Origin: Diogma glabrata
Taxonomy: Eukaryota; Arthropoda; Insecta; Diptera; Cylindrotomidae
Assembly: GCA_963693315.1 (NCBI GenBank)
Contig: OY856187.1
Coordinates: 392,468,788-392,532,787 of the forward strand
Direction of reading: 5' to 3'
DNA: 64,000 bases
The position numbers and the translations under genes are program-made. Below, one piece after another: positions 1-10,935 of the stretch (position 1 is its first letter; every line of letters starts with the position of its first letter). Under the pieces are notes generated by a model. That model searched no databases, had not been told where the DNA came from, and saw only the letters and a list, made by a program, of their open reading frames with translations.

Positions 1-497
1 TCTAGATTAGCCGATATTTGATCGAAAAAGGGACATCCTGGGGGAGAATTTGGGGATCTATATAATCCTATTATAAACATAGTTTCATCAACACCTGAGA
101 TCTTCAGTGCTATAGAATTATGGTGCTTAGAGTTCAACTCGTAGGCCTTAATTCTCATTCATGAAAGTGAATCTCGAACAAATACACAGACACCATGCTT
201 GTTATAAAAGGAATGTTCCAATTCGTAACTAGGTATCCGGTATTTGTCGTGATCCAACTTCGATGCTTTGCCACTAACAATTGTTTCGGTAAGAAACAAT
301 ATGTCAGGTTTATTTTTTTCGATGTAGTGATGAACCTCGTTTAGATTCGAATTGAGACCTCTTCTGTTGGTGAAGTCAATGCTAAGCTGTTGGTTCACTC
401 TGCGGCCATTTTGTTGAGACAAAGACTTACCCTTTGACATTGCAGGCATAGCTACTGAAATTCGGCCAGGCCTAAATTTCAACACTAAACAGTACAA
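1..497 (-). pseudogene. LINE ORF2 endonuclease domain, N-terminal part, runs off the window
   Basis: The minus strand encodes the start of an apurinic-type endonuclease domain of a non-LTR retrotransposon. Visible motifs, in order, are RRGLNSNLNEV, KPDILFLTET (the catalytic Glu), GVCVFVRDSLS and, after an in-frame TGA at 161-159, IIGLYRSPNS, the Tyr-Arg motif typical of LINE endonucleases. The frame is otherwise continuous from 497 to position 1, so one nonsense codon is the visible damage. This domain nicks target DNA to prime reverse transcription. The rest of the element lies left of the window. Clade is uncertain (Jockey/CR1 group likely), and it may belong to LINE family B described below. 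Confidence 0.72.
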
Positions 498-1399
498 AAG
501 AAACTGGGTATCTCTGTCACAAAAACACGGTAGCAGATTTCATGCAACAGTAGCACGATAAGAGAAAAGCAAAAAAAAAAATGGGGACACAAAATACACT
601 AACAAAATTGACGAGCACAAATAAAGGGTTAAATTCGAAATTCCTAACTTTTGTCAAAAAAAAAACATTTCACAATCAACCAACTGACACTTTCCAACTC
701 CCAAAATAAGTCCGAGGTGGGAGGAGCTAGATCATGTCACAAAACTTCAAATAAAAAAAAAAAACCCAGGCAATCCAAAAAAATCAATAACAACTAAAAC
801 AAAATTTTTGGATTTCTATTACCAAGCCAAATGCTTTAAAATAATAAATAAATTTATTACATCAAAGTAAAAAAAGGTAAAATTTTACCTGCCTACCTCT
901 TGGTAATAGTGAACACAAAATACCAAATAATTTTTTAATAAAGAACAATCTCACCAATTATATAATTGTACGCGTCCGTTCTTCAACACTTTTATTTTTC
1001 ATAAACATTAACACAAACACTATAACACTTATTTACTTATTAGCTACTACACCTACTAACACTTATTAACACTTATAACACTATTATTTATCTATTTTCG
1101 ATTATTTTTGTTTTTTGTTCTTTTTATTTTAAAATTTAGGAGACGTCGACTCGTCTGACTCCGAATGATGAATGATGATGAATTGGAACTATATTTGCAA
1201 TTATCGTTTATTTTAAAATTGCACTAATTATTAATTATTAAAATAATTTAATTTAATTTAATTATCATATATAAAGCTTAGCTTGGTTTTTTTATTCGGT
1301 TATATTGTGTTTATCTTTTTCATTAGTTTAACCTGTATTGCTATGTAAATAAATTTTAAATGTATTACGTTTTGCTTTTAATTTTAAGTTTACATTATT
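498..1399. other. AT-rich stretch without recognisable gene
   Basis: This carries short A and T runs and simple repeats such as stacked attaa near 1225-1265. It may be the 5' flank of the LINE fragment to its left. No coding similarity was recognised on either strand. Confidence 0.4.
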
Positions 1400-1576
1400 T
1401 TCTTGTTTATTAAGTATACAATTTACACCATCTTGAATTCTAAAAATATTATATAATTGAAAATATACATAAGAAAATTTACTTGCCTGCAAGTAGATTG
1501 TAAAAAGGCTACGCCTTAGATGTATATATGCTGATTTAATTTGAAATAAATAAATAAATAAAAAAATAATAAAACA
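1400..1576 (+). repeat. Probable LINE 3' tail ending in (AAAT)n
   Basis: The segment ends in several AAAT units followed by an A-run (1549-1576) and includes GGCTACGCCTTAGATG just upstream. A short 3' UTR with a simple AAAT/A tail is how many insect Jockey/CR1-type LINE copies end. No reverse transcriptase is attached, so it would be a strongly 5'-truncated copy. An open stretch on the minus strand here resembles nothing known. Confidence 0.35.
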
Positions 1577-1748
1577 AATGGAAAAAAAAAATAGCTTATT
1601 TTCATATTTTTGGCTTGAAAAACGTTTATTTTCTGTGATAATGAGTAGTAAATTTGAATTTGGAGAAATCTGGATGATTGACATCCATATGTAAGACCAG
1701 GACATTGATTATTGTTTTAGAAGTATGTCAAAAACAAATCGTTAAGTG

Positions 1749-2000
1749 TGTAGAGGTTAATATATTTAAACCTAAATAGTTAATCTCTACAATCGAAAAA
1801 CTCACAGTGCCTTACGATTAATTAATTAATTAACTAATTAATTCGAAAAACGAACCATCCTCGAAAATCGGTTTCAGTTGAATGTTTTTGTTTTTGACAA
1901 TTTTGGTTGGCGGTAAAAAGGCAATGAAAAATAGAAACTTCACTTTAGGTTCTCACTTACATTCGCGTGCTTGTAATAACTACCCACAATTGAATTTATT
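1749..2000 (+). repeat. 5' long terminal repeat
   Basis: It begins TGTAGAGGTTAA and matches 6859-7110, with one G/A and one C/T difference noted. An ACA ending at 1988 would be a conventional LTR end, but identity with the 3' copy continues to 2000, so the exact right end is uncertain. Confidence 0.8.
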
Positions 2001-2410
2001 TAAATCAATTAAATTTCATTTTTCATTTTATTCATTTAAAAATTTTTTTTGATATTTAAATTGAGTAAATTGCATTTATCATAAGGAAGTAAAAAGGTGG
2101 TGGTTTTAGAATTAAGTCAATTTCAATTACAAACATTCATAAAGATATAGCTCAAGCATTTCACGAATTTATATTTTAACTCATATTCATTGAGATTCTT
2201 ACAAGCTAATGTGTTCGTAAAATTGTTCGAAATATTTATTAAGATTTTACGACGGTTATTTGAATATTCCAGTCTCGAAGGAGTAACAATATTTTTCAAC
2301 ATTTCCAAGCAACAAGAATATTTTTCTATATTTCGGGCTCGATATTTTTATTATTTTACACGCGTTATTTTTTTTCCCTGGTATATAAGTTTACATTACC
2401 GTCAACCAGA
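2001..2410 (+). other. Leader between 5' LTR and gag
   Basis: This AT-rich stretch would normally open with a tRNA primer-binding site. None starting with TGG and matching a known tRNA end is adjacent to the LTR. A TATATAAG sequence lies at about 2380, close to the gag start. The stretch may be an insertion or a rearranged leader. Confidence 0.35.
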
Positions 2411-3358
2411 ATGTCTGACGACGACAGTATGAGCCCGGCTCAAGGGAGCAAACCAAACGTAACTCTAGAGCTCGGTGCTTCATCCATCATAAAGCTGCAA
2501 CCTCTATGGACACGACAGCCGAACACTTGGTTCCGAGTGGCCGAGCAAACTTTTGAATTTCAAAATATCAAAACGGACAAACAAAAATATCTGCATGTCC
2601 TTCACGCTCTCACCCCCGATATGTGTGAGCTAGTGTCAGACGTCATCGATACACTGCCGGAAGTTAACAAATACGAGGCGCTAAAAAAAACGTTGCTAGA
2701 GCTTTTAGCGCCCTCGGATGAGCGTCGTTTGGAAACGCTTTTAACAGCTTAGGACCTCGGCGATAAAACACCGTCCGAAAAGCTACGATATATATAGCAG
2801 CTGGCCGGTACGAATTTCGCTGATAAAATTATTCGCTCGCTTTGGATTCGCAATCTACCGGAAATAATACAGATACCACTGGCAGCACAATCCGAAACAA
2901 CATCAATCGAAGAGATGGCTAGGATGGCAGATAAGATGAACGAGGCGATGGTAGTCGGGAACACTAGATCCCAAGTCAACGCAGTCCGTCAATCTTGCCC
3001 AATGAAACGCACACAAATAAGAAGTCATCGTAGCCCAGCATCATACTCAAAACCGGCAACCGTAGAAGATCGCCTGTGAAGAATAGAACAACAGCTCGAA
3101 CTTCTAACTCGTTCGCGTCAATCCAGCTCTAGAGATCAATTCTATTCTTCCAGCACCAGATTCCGCGGTAGATCAACATATCGATTTCGACCACGGTCAA
3201 AATCACGAGATAGCTCGGGAAACAGAAGTGGAGTGTGTTATTACCACAAGACCTTTGGAGCTGAAACCCGTAAATGCAGAGCCCCATGTACGTTCGGAGA
3301 GGGTACATCAAAAGCTGCCACGAACGTCGAACAATTGCCTTTTTCAAAAAACAAGTAA
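2411..3358 (+). pseudogene. gag: gag of CsRn1-like Gypsy element, with three in-frame stops
   Basis: Gag forms the particle and packages the RNA. The frame opens at ATG 2411 with an acidic start (MSDDDSM) followed by LQPLWTRQPNTWFRVAEQTF, the signature N-terminal segment of this lineage. The same frame continues to a TAA at 3356-3358 but is interrupted by TAG at 2750, TAG at 2795 and TGA at 3077. A nucleocapsid-like knuckle lies at about 3236-3290: CYYHKTFG followed by CRAPC, i.e. a C-x3-H arrangement with two later cysteines. It overlaps the protease frame, which is offset by -1, as expected for frameshift expression of pol. Not functional as read. Confidence 0.82.
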
Positions 3359-3857
3359 AGCTCGAGGTTGAGACGGCTGTACTAGAGAACAATAACTCCA
3401 GCCGTTTATTTGTACACGATAAAACAAACCGACAAACCTTTCTCATAGACACAGGAGCAGACCTTTCGGTGCTCCCAGTCCGGAACATGCGTTCAACAAC
3501 CTTTAGCTCAAGATCAACGGATATAGTCCTATCAGCGGCCAACGGAACAACAATAAATACCTATGGAAAAAAACTCCTACAGGTAGACATCGGATTAAAA
3601 CGAACATTCACACACGCATTCGTAGTAGCGCAAGTGAATCGTCCGATCATTGGTGCTGATTTTTTAAGTAAATTTGGCCTTTTAGTCGATCTGAAACGAA
3701 AACGGCTGATTGATTCAGCTACCCAGCTGTCAATCAATGCCACAATGGTTAGTGTTGATACGCCAACATCCATCCATTATACGATCGACAACGATTACGG
3801 CCTGCTATTAAAGAAGTATCCTTCCCTAACAGCAGAGCCGAACTGCAATTTACCGGT
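3274..3857 (+). pseudogene. pol: pol 5' part: aspartic protease
   Basis: This frame is -1 relative to gag and carries the aspartic protease core FLIDTGADLSVLPVR at about 3440-3485, with the catalytic Asp in DTGA. A flap-like region and IIGADFLSKFGLLVD, the second conserved protease block, follow at about 3645-3690. The protease would cleave the Gag-Pol polyprotein during particle maturation. The frame breaks immediately downstream because of the insertion at 3858. The ATG at 3274 is only the first ATG in the frame. The true start would be by frameshifting from gag. Confidence 0.82.
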
Positions 3858-4248
3858 TGAATGATTCACTAAATGCAATTTGCGATCTATGAAACTTTAT
3901 GAAAAATGAAAGACAATAAATTTTATTTTTTGTTTATAATGGAACACTATATAATTTTCCAAATGTTTTACAACTTTGATTTTAATTTTAATTAATAAAA
4001 TAACAAGAATGAATACAATTTATGCGATTGTCCGAATTGATAGATGCTTTTAAGAGAAGTGGTATTTGTTTGGTTGATCAAAATTATTATAATTTTTAAA
4101 AAAAATGGATGTGATTTAATGCTATAAAATAAATGCTAATATTGCATGCAAGTGACATCTATTTGGAAATTTCATGAATATGTATAATAATTATTATAAT
4201 TAATTGGTATAGTGAAATATGTATTTATAATTAATTTTTAGATCAACC
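3858..4248. mobile_element. 391-bp insertion inside pol, flanked by ACCGGT duplication
   Basis: An AT-rich, non-coding segment separates protease and RT. It is bracketed by ACCGGT at 3852-3857 and 4249-4254. Removing the insert and one copy of ACCGGT leaves the two pol halves in one frame, which supports a real insertion with a 6-bp palindromic target duplication. No clear terminal inverted repeats are visible. GGTTGATC occurs at 4073 and inverted at the right end. The element type is unknown. Confidence 0.72.
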
Positions 4249-6829
4249 ACCGGTCAAACATAACGTGGTACATCACATTGTTACCACTGGGCACTTGCCT
4301 GTGTCAAGACCACGCAGACTAGATTCAATTCGTCAAAAAGCTGCGTTCACAGAATTTCAACGCATGGTTGAACTTGGAATTTGTCGCATTTCTTCCTCTT
4401 CTGTATCTTGTCCGCTTCATATGGTTCGAAAGAAAGATCTCGACTGGAGACCATGTGGAGATTCTCGCAGGTTAAACGCGGTCACGATTCCTGATCGCTA
4501 TCCGATACCGCACATACAAAATTTTTCGATGAATTTGTATGTTTGCAAGATTTTTTCCAAAATTGACCTTGTTAGAGCCTATCATCTCATTCCTGTCGCG
4601 AATGAAGATATACACAAAACGGCTATCACAACTCCATTTGGCATCTTCGAATTCACTCGAATGCCATTCGGTTTACGCAATGCTGCACAAACGTTTCAGC
4701 GTTTCATTAACGAAATCGTTCGAGATTTAGACTTTGTTTTCGTCTACATCGACGATATTTTAGTGGCATTGAAAAATGAGGAACAACACAAACTCCATTT
4801 GGAACAACTTTTCCAGAAACTAAGCGAGTTTGGCGTTCATATAAAAAGCTCAAAATGCGTTTTCGGCGTAAGCACTCTCGAATTCCTCAGCCACAAGATA
4901 ACTCCTAATGGTATTCTGCCTTCTCAAGAACGAATTAATGCCATTACGGAATTCCCAGCACCAACATCAATCAAACGTATTCAGCAATTCGTTGGTATGA
5001 TAAATTATTATCATCGATTCATACCAAAACTAGCTGAAACACTAGCTCCAATTCATACACACTTGGCCGCTTTACTAAAGAAGCCCAAGACTCCGAAAAA
5101 TTTCACTTGGCCAAACGAATGTCAACTCGCATTCACCAAGTTGAAAACTGAATTGGGTAATATCACGTTGTTAGTTCATCCACGTAACGATGCTGCATAC
5201 AGTATCACTACGGATGCATCGAACATTGCTGTCGGAGCAGTGTTACAACAACGTAACAACGATTGTTGGGAACCACTGGGATTTTTCTCAAAGAAGCTTT
5301 CAGACGCTGAAACTAAATACTCTGCATTCGATCGAGAGCTAATCGCAATTTACCTAGCAATAAAACACTTCAGGTATTTTGTCGAAGGTCGTGAATTCAC
5401 AATTTACACCGACCACAAGCCTCTCACTCGTGCAATACAATCTAAAATGGAATGAAATCCAAGGCAATCTCGCCATTTAGATTTTATCAGTCAATTTACT
5501 ACCGATATCCAACATGTGCAAGGGAAAGATAACACAGTCGCAGATGCATTATCTCGTGCATCCGACAACGAAACTGCATCAGTTGAGACTCACTTCAACT
5601 ACGATGCTATCATCGCTGCTCAAAAAGCAGACTTAGAACTTCAGAATTTACTTTCTGGTTCCATATGTCACGCTAGTTCATCAATGAAACTAGAGCTTTT
5701 TAAACTTCCGGGTTTTGAAATAGTCTGCGAAACATCAACGGGTAACAATCGCCCATACATCGCAGAACCTTTACGCAAAACTGTGTTTAACACTTTACAC
5801 AACTTGTCACATCCTAGTGTCAACGGTACTCGTAAATTGATTACAGCTCGATATTTTTGGCCAAGCATAAACAAAGATATTAATCACTGGACAAAATCTT
5901 GTTTATCTTGCCAACGCTCTAAGGTCCAACGACATACAAAAAGTCCAACAGGACAATTCGAAATTCCACAATCTCGTTTCGAACACATCCACATAGACAT
6001 CATAGGACCGCTTCCTCCTTCTAAAGGATGTTCTTTTATTTTAACTTGCGTTGATCGATTCACTCGATGGCCAGAAGCTTTTACTATGTCTGGTATGTCT
6101 GCTGCTACCATAGCCACGACATTTGTCAATAACTATGTATCACGATTCGGTGTTCCACTGCATATCACAACGGATCAGGGAACACAATTCGAGTCAAAAC
6201 TATTCTCCGAATTAACGAAACTTTTAGGCTCACATCGGATACGTACAACGGCCTACCATCCACAAGCAAACGGAATGGTAGAACGTTTTCATCGACAACT
6301 AAAAGCTGCACTTATGACCAGAGGCAACACTACTCAGTGGAGCTCCGAAATACCAATCATTCTTTTAGGTATTCGAGCTACAGTGAAAGAAGATCTGAAG
6401 TGCTCACCCGCAGAACTTGTCTACGGACAAACACTGAAACTGCCCGGTGAATTCTTCGTTGAAAATCCTCTTTCACAGCTGCCTACTCATGATACAGTCA
6501 TTGATCAACTTCGAGATACAATGCACAACTTAATTCCAACAGCTACACGACAAACTAAACAAAACGACATATTTGTTCCAAAGTCACTAGAGAACTGCGA
6601 CTACGTTTTCGTTAGGGTTGATAGAGTACGCACTGGCTTACAAACCCCATATGAAGGTCCATACAAAATCATACGACGTCTACGAAAACATTTCGTTATC
6701 GACATCAAAGGCAAACAACAATCTGTCTCGATCGACAGGTTGAAGCCAGCGTATGGTATCTTGTGTTCAGCTGATCGATCACCAGCTTCTCGAACACACA
6801 AAGCTGTTCATTTCGAACAGACAAACTAA
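4249..6829 (+). pseudogene. pol: pol 3' part: reverse transcriptase, RNase H, integrase; one TGA
   Basis: One continuous frame encodes RT, RNase H and integrase except for a TGA at 5453-5455. RT blocks seen: [44 protein letters not shown] and the YIDDIL catalytic motif (about 4745). RNase [32 protein letters not shown] and TDHKPL. The TGA sits where this family normally has Trp just before NPRQ, so it is a single nonsense change. After it come VADALSRA and the integrase HHCC finger (HNLSHPSVNGT and CLSCQRSK). The DDE core follows: HIDIIGPLPPSKG, TTDQGTQF and QANGMVERFHRQ, all three acidic residues present. Length and order are normal for Gypsy pol. It copies the RNA and integrates the cDNA. 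Stop at 6827-6829. Confidence 0.9.
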
Positions 6830-6858
6830 GCGGGGGCTTTCATCTACGAGCGGGGTAC

Positions 6859-7110
6859 TGTAGAGGTTAATATATTTAAACCTAAATAATTAATCTCTAC
6901 AATCGAAAAACTCACAGTGCCTTACGATTAATTAATTAATTAACTAATTAATTCGAAAAACGAACCATCCTCGAAAATCGGTTTCAGTTGAATGTTTTTG
7001 TTTTTGACAATTTTGGTTGGCGGTAAAAAGGCAATGAAAAATAGAAACTTCACTTTAGGTTTTCACTTACATTCGCGTGCTTGTAATAACTACCCACAAT
7101 TGAATTTATT
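6859..7110 (+). repeat. 3' long terminal repeat
   Basis: Second copy of the 252-bp terminal repeat. Upstream, between the integrase stop and the LTR, is a short G-rich stretch (GCGGGGGC at about 6830) and CGGGGTAC directly before the LTR, a possible weak polypurine tract. Confidence 0.8.
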
Positions 7111-7440
7111 ACAATAAATTTAATAAATAGTGTATGCTTTTTGGATAGCTTATAAATTCCAAAATAGTGAATTAATTGTTCGAAACATTGTGATAATAAG
7201 TTCAACTTAAAATTAAGCTATTATAAATAAATTATAATTTTCGAAAAGACTGGTTTAAATTAGAACGTCTTGGATAAACCAAACAAATTTACAACTAACA
7301 AGTGTGTCAAAAGATTGATTTTCATATTTGAGCTCCCAATTTTTTTGAGAAACATATTATGGGAAACATTACTTCGGCATTCGACTAGAAATATATAAAA
7401 AAACAATGGATGACATGAAATGTAATTGAACAATAAATAT
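7111..7440. other. AT-rich spacer
   Basis: Sequence between the Gypsy element and LINE A copy 1. No coding similarity or repeat was recognised. Confidence 0.35.
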
Positions 7441-8811
7441 GACACATACAACTAGACTCTATAGTATTATTATACGTAGGACACGGCAAGTTATCAAGTA
7501 CCGGCGCTTCATTAGTCAGTTGTTTACATATATTAACAAAATGAATATTAAATTCATTTGCTATTTCTATTGGATCGTTTATAGTAACTCCTTGCTTATT
7601 TTTTTATTAAAACCTGCTTTACAACATTATTATTACAATTCTTAGTTTGAATTTTATTAACTATTTTTCAACCTCCTTTACTATTAGATCTATTTTGGAT
7701 AAACTTCCCTCTATAAAACAATTCTTTTTCTTTCACAACCTCCACTGCAATGTCATTAGACATTTTTTCAAATTCTTGTCTGAGATTAATATTATTGGAA
7801 TATTTTTTTAATTTTTTGGCGACCTGATTCTTTTTATTAATTTTTTGCACAATTTATTTGAAATCCAAGGTTTTAATTTCTTAAGGTGCGCTTTTGATAC
7901 AACATAGATCGAAGTACTCAGTTTTACATAATCAGAAAAAGCATCAATAAATAAATCCAACGCTCTATTGGGACAACGTTCATTATAAATGTTTAGCCAG
8001 AGCTCATGCAACAGCAATTCATTGAGAATATTATAATTTACGGTTGTTGTAGGTAGAGATTGTAATTGCGCAGATTCAGGGATTGATTCAAGTTTAATAG
8101 TAGATTGAATCAGATTATGATCAGTTATATTCAGATTAAGTGATTGAGTTTGTATTATCACTTTAGAGGAGTTTTGAAGTTTTGCAAAAAAGTTGGTCAA
8201 TACAGGTATTAGAAGCAGGTCGTGTAGTTTCATTCAACAATGTTTCTAAGCCCTCCGCCCCTAACAAATACAAATATTCATCACTTTCTTGAGATGAACT
8301 AAGAATATTAATATTAATATCACCAAGAATTATTAAGTTTTTGCTGTTAATTTTTGTTAAAACGGGGGTGAACTCCGATAGAAAAGTTTGGATCGGCATA
8401 TAATTAAACCTATAAATACAAACGAAGGTAAAAGTTTCATTAAAAATTTGAAACTCCAATTTTAAAATATCTGCAGATTTGAGATTCCAAGTTGCAATAT
8501 TAACATCATTTCTTACATATACACACACTCTACCTGCTCTATACTTAATATTACAACACCCATACAAATTATAGCCCTCTATATTATAATTCTTCAATTC
8601 ATTGTCTTCAATCCAGATCTCTGACAAAAACATTAACAAACGCAGACTATTTAGGACATCAACATGAGCTATAAACTTATCTAAATTTGCACGCATGCTA
8701 CGGATATTCTGATGCAGAACAATAACCTCCTCAACTATGCTATAATTAGCATTTAGAGAAGCATTTGAAGTATCAAGAGGGGACGTAGAATCGTGATCAG
8801 GATCTGTATAT
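7441..8811 (-). pseudogene. LINE family A, copy 1: endonuclease and linker fragment
   Basis: Minus-strand fragment of a non-LTR retrotransposon, nearly identical to 19130-20475. The endonuclease region (about 8700-8190) shows LFLSEIWI, GRVCVYVRNDV, VCIYRFNYMP, LIILGDININIL and SNTCID, then NITDHNLI, the Asp-His pair of the active site. Compared with the second copy, an extra T near 8192 shifts the frame right after CID. The linker before RT follows (KPWISNKL, FYRGKFIQNRSNSKG) with further stops. The copy stops abruptly at about 7441 before the RT core. At 8811 it is cut by the DNA transposon to its right, so it lacks its 5' end. It cannot make a working protein. Confidence 0.8.
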
Positions 8812-9440
8812 GAGCAATTTCACGCAAGTTCAGCAAATTTTTGGGAAATTTTGACTTGACCCCTTTTAATTTTGATTATTTTTTGTTTATAGATAGTCTT
8901 TCATAAATAAAAAATACAAGTTCTCTTAGAATTTTTTTTTTCGACCAGGGGTCTTCACAGGGTGCTCTTAGAGGTTTTTTTCGACCAGGGGTCATTACAG
9001 GGTGCCCCTCAATTTTTTGTTATATTGTGATTTGAGTGCATTTCGACGAGCGATTGTAGAAAAACTACTGAATCGATTTTCATAAATGATATGTCGTTGA
9101 ATAGGTATTACAACAAAGTTTTTAAAAATGTACACTGTCAATTTTTTGAAATAATTTTTAACGGTGTAACATAGGAAAAAAACGGTGTAATTGAAAAAAA
9201 GATGGCATAGCCTCTTTTTTTTTTTAAACAAAATTGAAGCTTATTTTATATCTAACAACTTGTGAAAGTTTAGGACTAGCGATATTTTTTGTTTTAAAGA
9301 TAAAATTCGTTGTGCATATGACTGTCGGGAATCAGTTTTTTTTGTTCTGAAGGAAAATTATAAAAATGGCGTTATAAACTAAGAGATTTTTTTTTATGTT
9401 AAATATCAAATATTTTATTATTAAATGAACTTTTTAAAAA
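8812..9440 (+). repeat. Left terminal inverted repeat
   Basis: Inverted match to 11750-12347. The motif TCGACCAGGGGTC followed by ACAGGGTGC occurs twice here (near 8941 and 8980) but once in the right arm, so the left arm gained a small tandem duplication. Directly inside, 9441-9480 again resembles the element terminus (GCAATTTCAGTCAAGTTCAG). Confidence 0.78.
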
Positions 9441-9489
9441 GCAATTTCAGTCAAGTTCAGCAAAATTTGGCGACATTTTAATCGAAACA

Positions 9490-9965
9490 CACTAATTGAA
9501 ATATCTGTGGCAAACTCGGTCATTGATCTGGCAACAATCAATAGTCATGTTTTGGTTGAGTTAAAATTGAACATATTTCAGTCACCCCAATTGGAAACTT
9601 TCAAGCTATCATTTACATTTATGGCAGAGTCTCTCCGGACGGGCTTTATTCGTTCATGCCTTTTCCCTTTTAAAGATAGGAAAACAAATGACTTGTACAG
9701 TGTACTATCATCTGAAAAATTATTTATTGGGTTGCTGGTGATTTTAATTTAAAAGTAAAAAATTAAAAATAAAGTGGTGACAAAACTAAACCTTGTGGTA
9801 CATCAGCGTTAGTTAATTTAGACGCAGAAGAAAAGCCATCAATGGATACCGAAATGTATTGGTCGGTGAGAAAGTTTTGAATAAACTACGCAACTGCGGG
9901 GTTAAATCCGTACGCTACGCGCTTGTTGATCAGGTTTGCAGCCCAGATTTAATCAAATGCAAATT
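9490..9965 (-). pseudogene. LINE family B reverse transcriptase fragment
   Basis: Read on the minus strand, the sequence shows decayed RT palm motifs: ANLINKRVAYGFNPAV, YISVSIDGFSSAS and VPQGLVLSP. After a frame change come ITSNPINNFSDDSTLYKSF, where the FADD catalytic box reads FSDD, and HERIKPVRRDSAINVN. These match the LINE B fragments at 14876-15643 and 35107-35968. It lies inside the DNA transposon upstream of the transposase gene, so it is a nested insertion. Several stops and frameshifts make it dead. The plus-strand open frame at 9507-9752 is its antisense shadow. Confidence 0.68.
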
Positions 9966-10378
9966 GACGACCAAATTGTAATTAAAGTGGAAAATATTAT
10001 GCAACTTTGCCTTAAACAACAGAAAATTACTGATTATTTTTCAGTAAAAAAATTGTCCATTGCAGATTAATCTGAGTAGGCCAATATTCAGACATTCTCA
10101 TCCGAAAATATTAACATACATTTGTCATATTAACATAATATTAACACATATTAACATTCATTTGTCATTTATTTTAAAAGTGCCACAAGTGAATATATAC
10201 AGCACCGAAGTTTTATACTCATTTCGGATATAAACGATCACAACAGTACTACAGTCCATCTTTTCATTACAAAACTTATTGAATTCATCAAAACGCATAT
10301 AAATTCTAATATTACAAAAACAATTTATAACACCGACGGTGCACCTTCTCAATACAAAAATAAACATAACCTAATTAA

Positions 10379-10935
10379 TATATGGGAGAAATTGTGAATA
10401 GTTAAACTCAAATAACTGGGTGAATAATTGGAATTTTTCAATTCTAAAACCAGTTTTGGAATCCTCTAATTAAACCTTACATGTTTTAATCAGAAAAAAT
10501 TTTACGTGTTTCGTGGTGGTATCGAACCACATTCATCAGTAACACAAATTCGATACCTTGTGTTATACACGTTTTATCAACTGAGCCATTCAATTGACAT
10601 GTTTTGTGGAAAATTTTTAGTTAGTGAATTGAATAAGTTGAAATGTTTATGTTTAATTGAATAAGTGAATTGTTTAATTAGAGGATTCCAAAACTGGTTT
10701 TAGAATTGAAAAATTCCAATTATTCACCCAGTTATTTGAGTTTAACTATTCACAATTTCTCCCATATAAAAATTAACCCCCCGATCAACCTAGATCATAT
10801 TAAATTGGTTTTCAGATTAGTTGAATAACAACTAATTGTAATGATTCTACCACATTGAAAATGTGTACGTAAACTAATGGATATCATTAACTTACCATAC
10901 TTAATGGAACAGGAGCGTCTTTAGAATTAATCGAA
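10379..10935. mobile_element. 557-bp insertion with 13-bp target duplication
   Basis: ATAACCTAATTAA occurs at 10366-10378 and again at 10936-10948. Removing the stretch between them joins the two transposase parts in frame. A 13-bp duplication is typical of SINE/LINE-type integration. The insert is a perfect-looking inverted repeat (about 95 bp per arm, 10380-10476 and 10672-10767) around a tRNA-like core, plus about 170 bp of unmatched sequence to the right. Confidence 0.72.
10500..10595 (-). repeat. tRNA-like (SINE head-like) core with A and B boxes
   Basis: On the minus strand TGGCTCAGTTGATAAAACG (10571-10589) fits a pol III A box, and GGTTCGATACC (10528-10518) is a perfect B box, about 45 bp apart as in tRNAs and tRNA-derived SINEs. 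The rest does not fold convincingly as a functional tRNA by eye. It sits between the two inverted arms. Confidence 0.6.

Larger units (their letters stand above)
1749..7110 (+). mobile_element. Gypsy LTR retrotransposon, CsRn1-like lineage, defective
   Basis: The element is bounded by 252-bp direct repeats (1749-2000 and 6859-7110) that differ at only two positions I could see, so the insertion is fairly young. Between them lie gag, protease, reverse transcriptase, RNase H and integrase in Gypsy order. Gag uses a Cys-His-Cys-Cys knuckle instead of the usual Cys-Cys-His-Cys, which with the gag N-terminus points to the CsRn1 lineage. Gag has three stop codons, pol has one TGA, and a 391-bp insertion separates protease from RT. 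No convincing primer-binding site or target-site duplication was found, so the leader at 2001-2410 may be rearranged. There is no env-like ORF after integrase. Confidence 0.88.

Noticed and set aside
1328..1705. Minus-strand 125-codon frame
   Set aside because: It overlaps the AAAT tail and A-runs, is rich in Phe/Ile/Lys as expected for AT-rich noise, and resembles no family.
3856..4241. Intron between protease and RT of the Gypsy pol
   Set aside because: GT and AG borders exist, but splicing them out does not preserve the frame, whereas removing the segment between ACCGGT copies does.
6830..6858. env-like gene downstream of integrase
   Set aside because: Only about 30 bp separate the integrase stop from the 3' LTR.
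9507..9752. Plus-strand 81-codon frame
   Set aside because: It is antisense to a recognisable LINE B reverse transcriptase fragment.
10500..10595. Functional tRNA gene
   Set aside because: The A and B boxes are good, but I could not pair acceptor and anticodon stems convincingly, and the sequence lies inside a mobile insertion.
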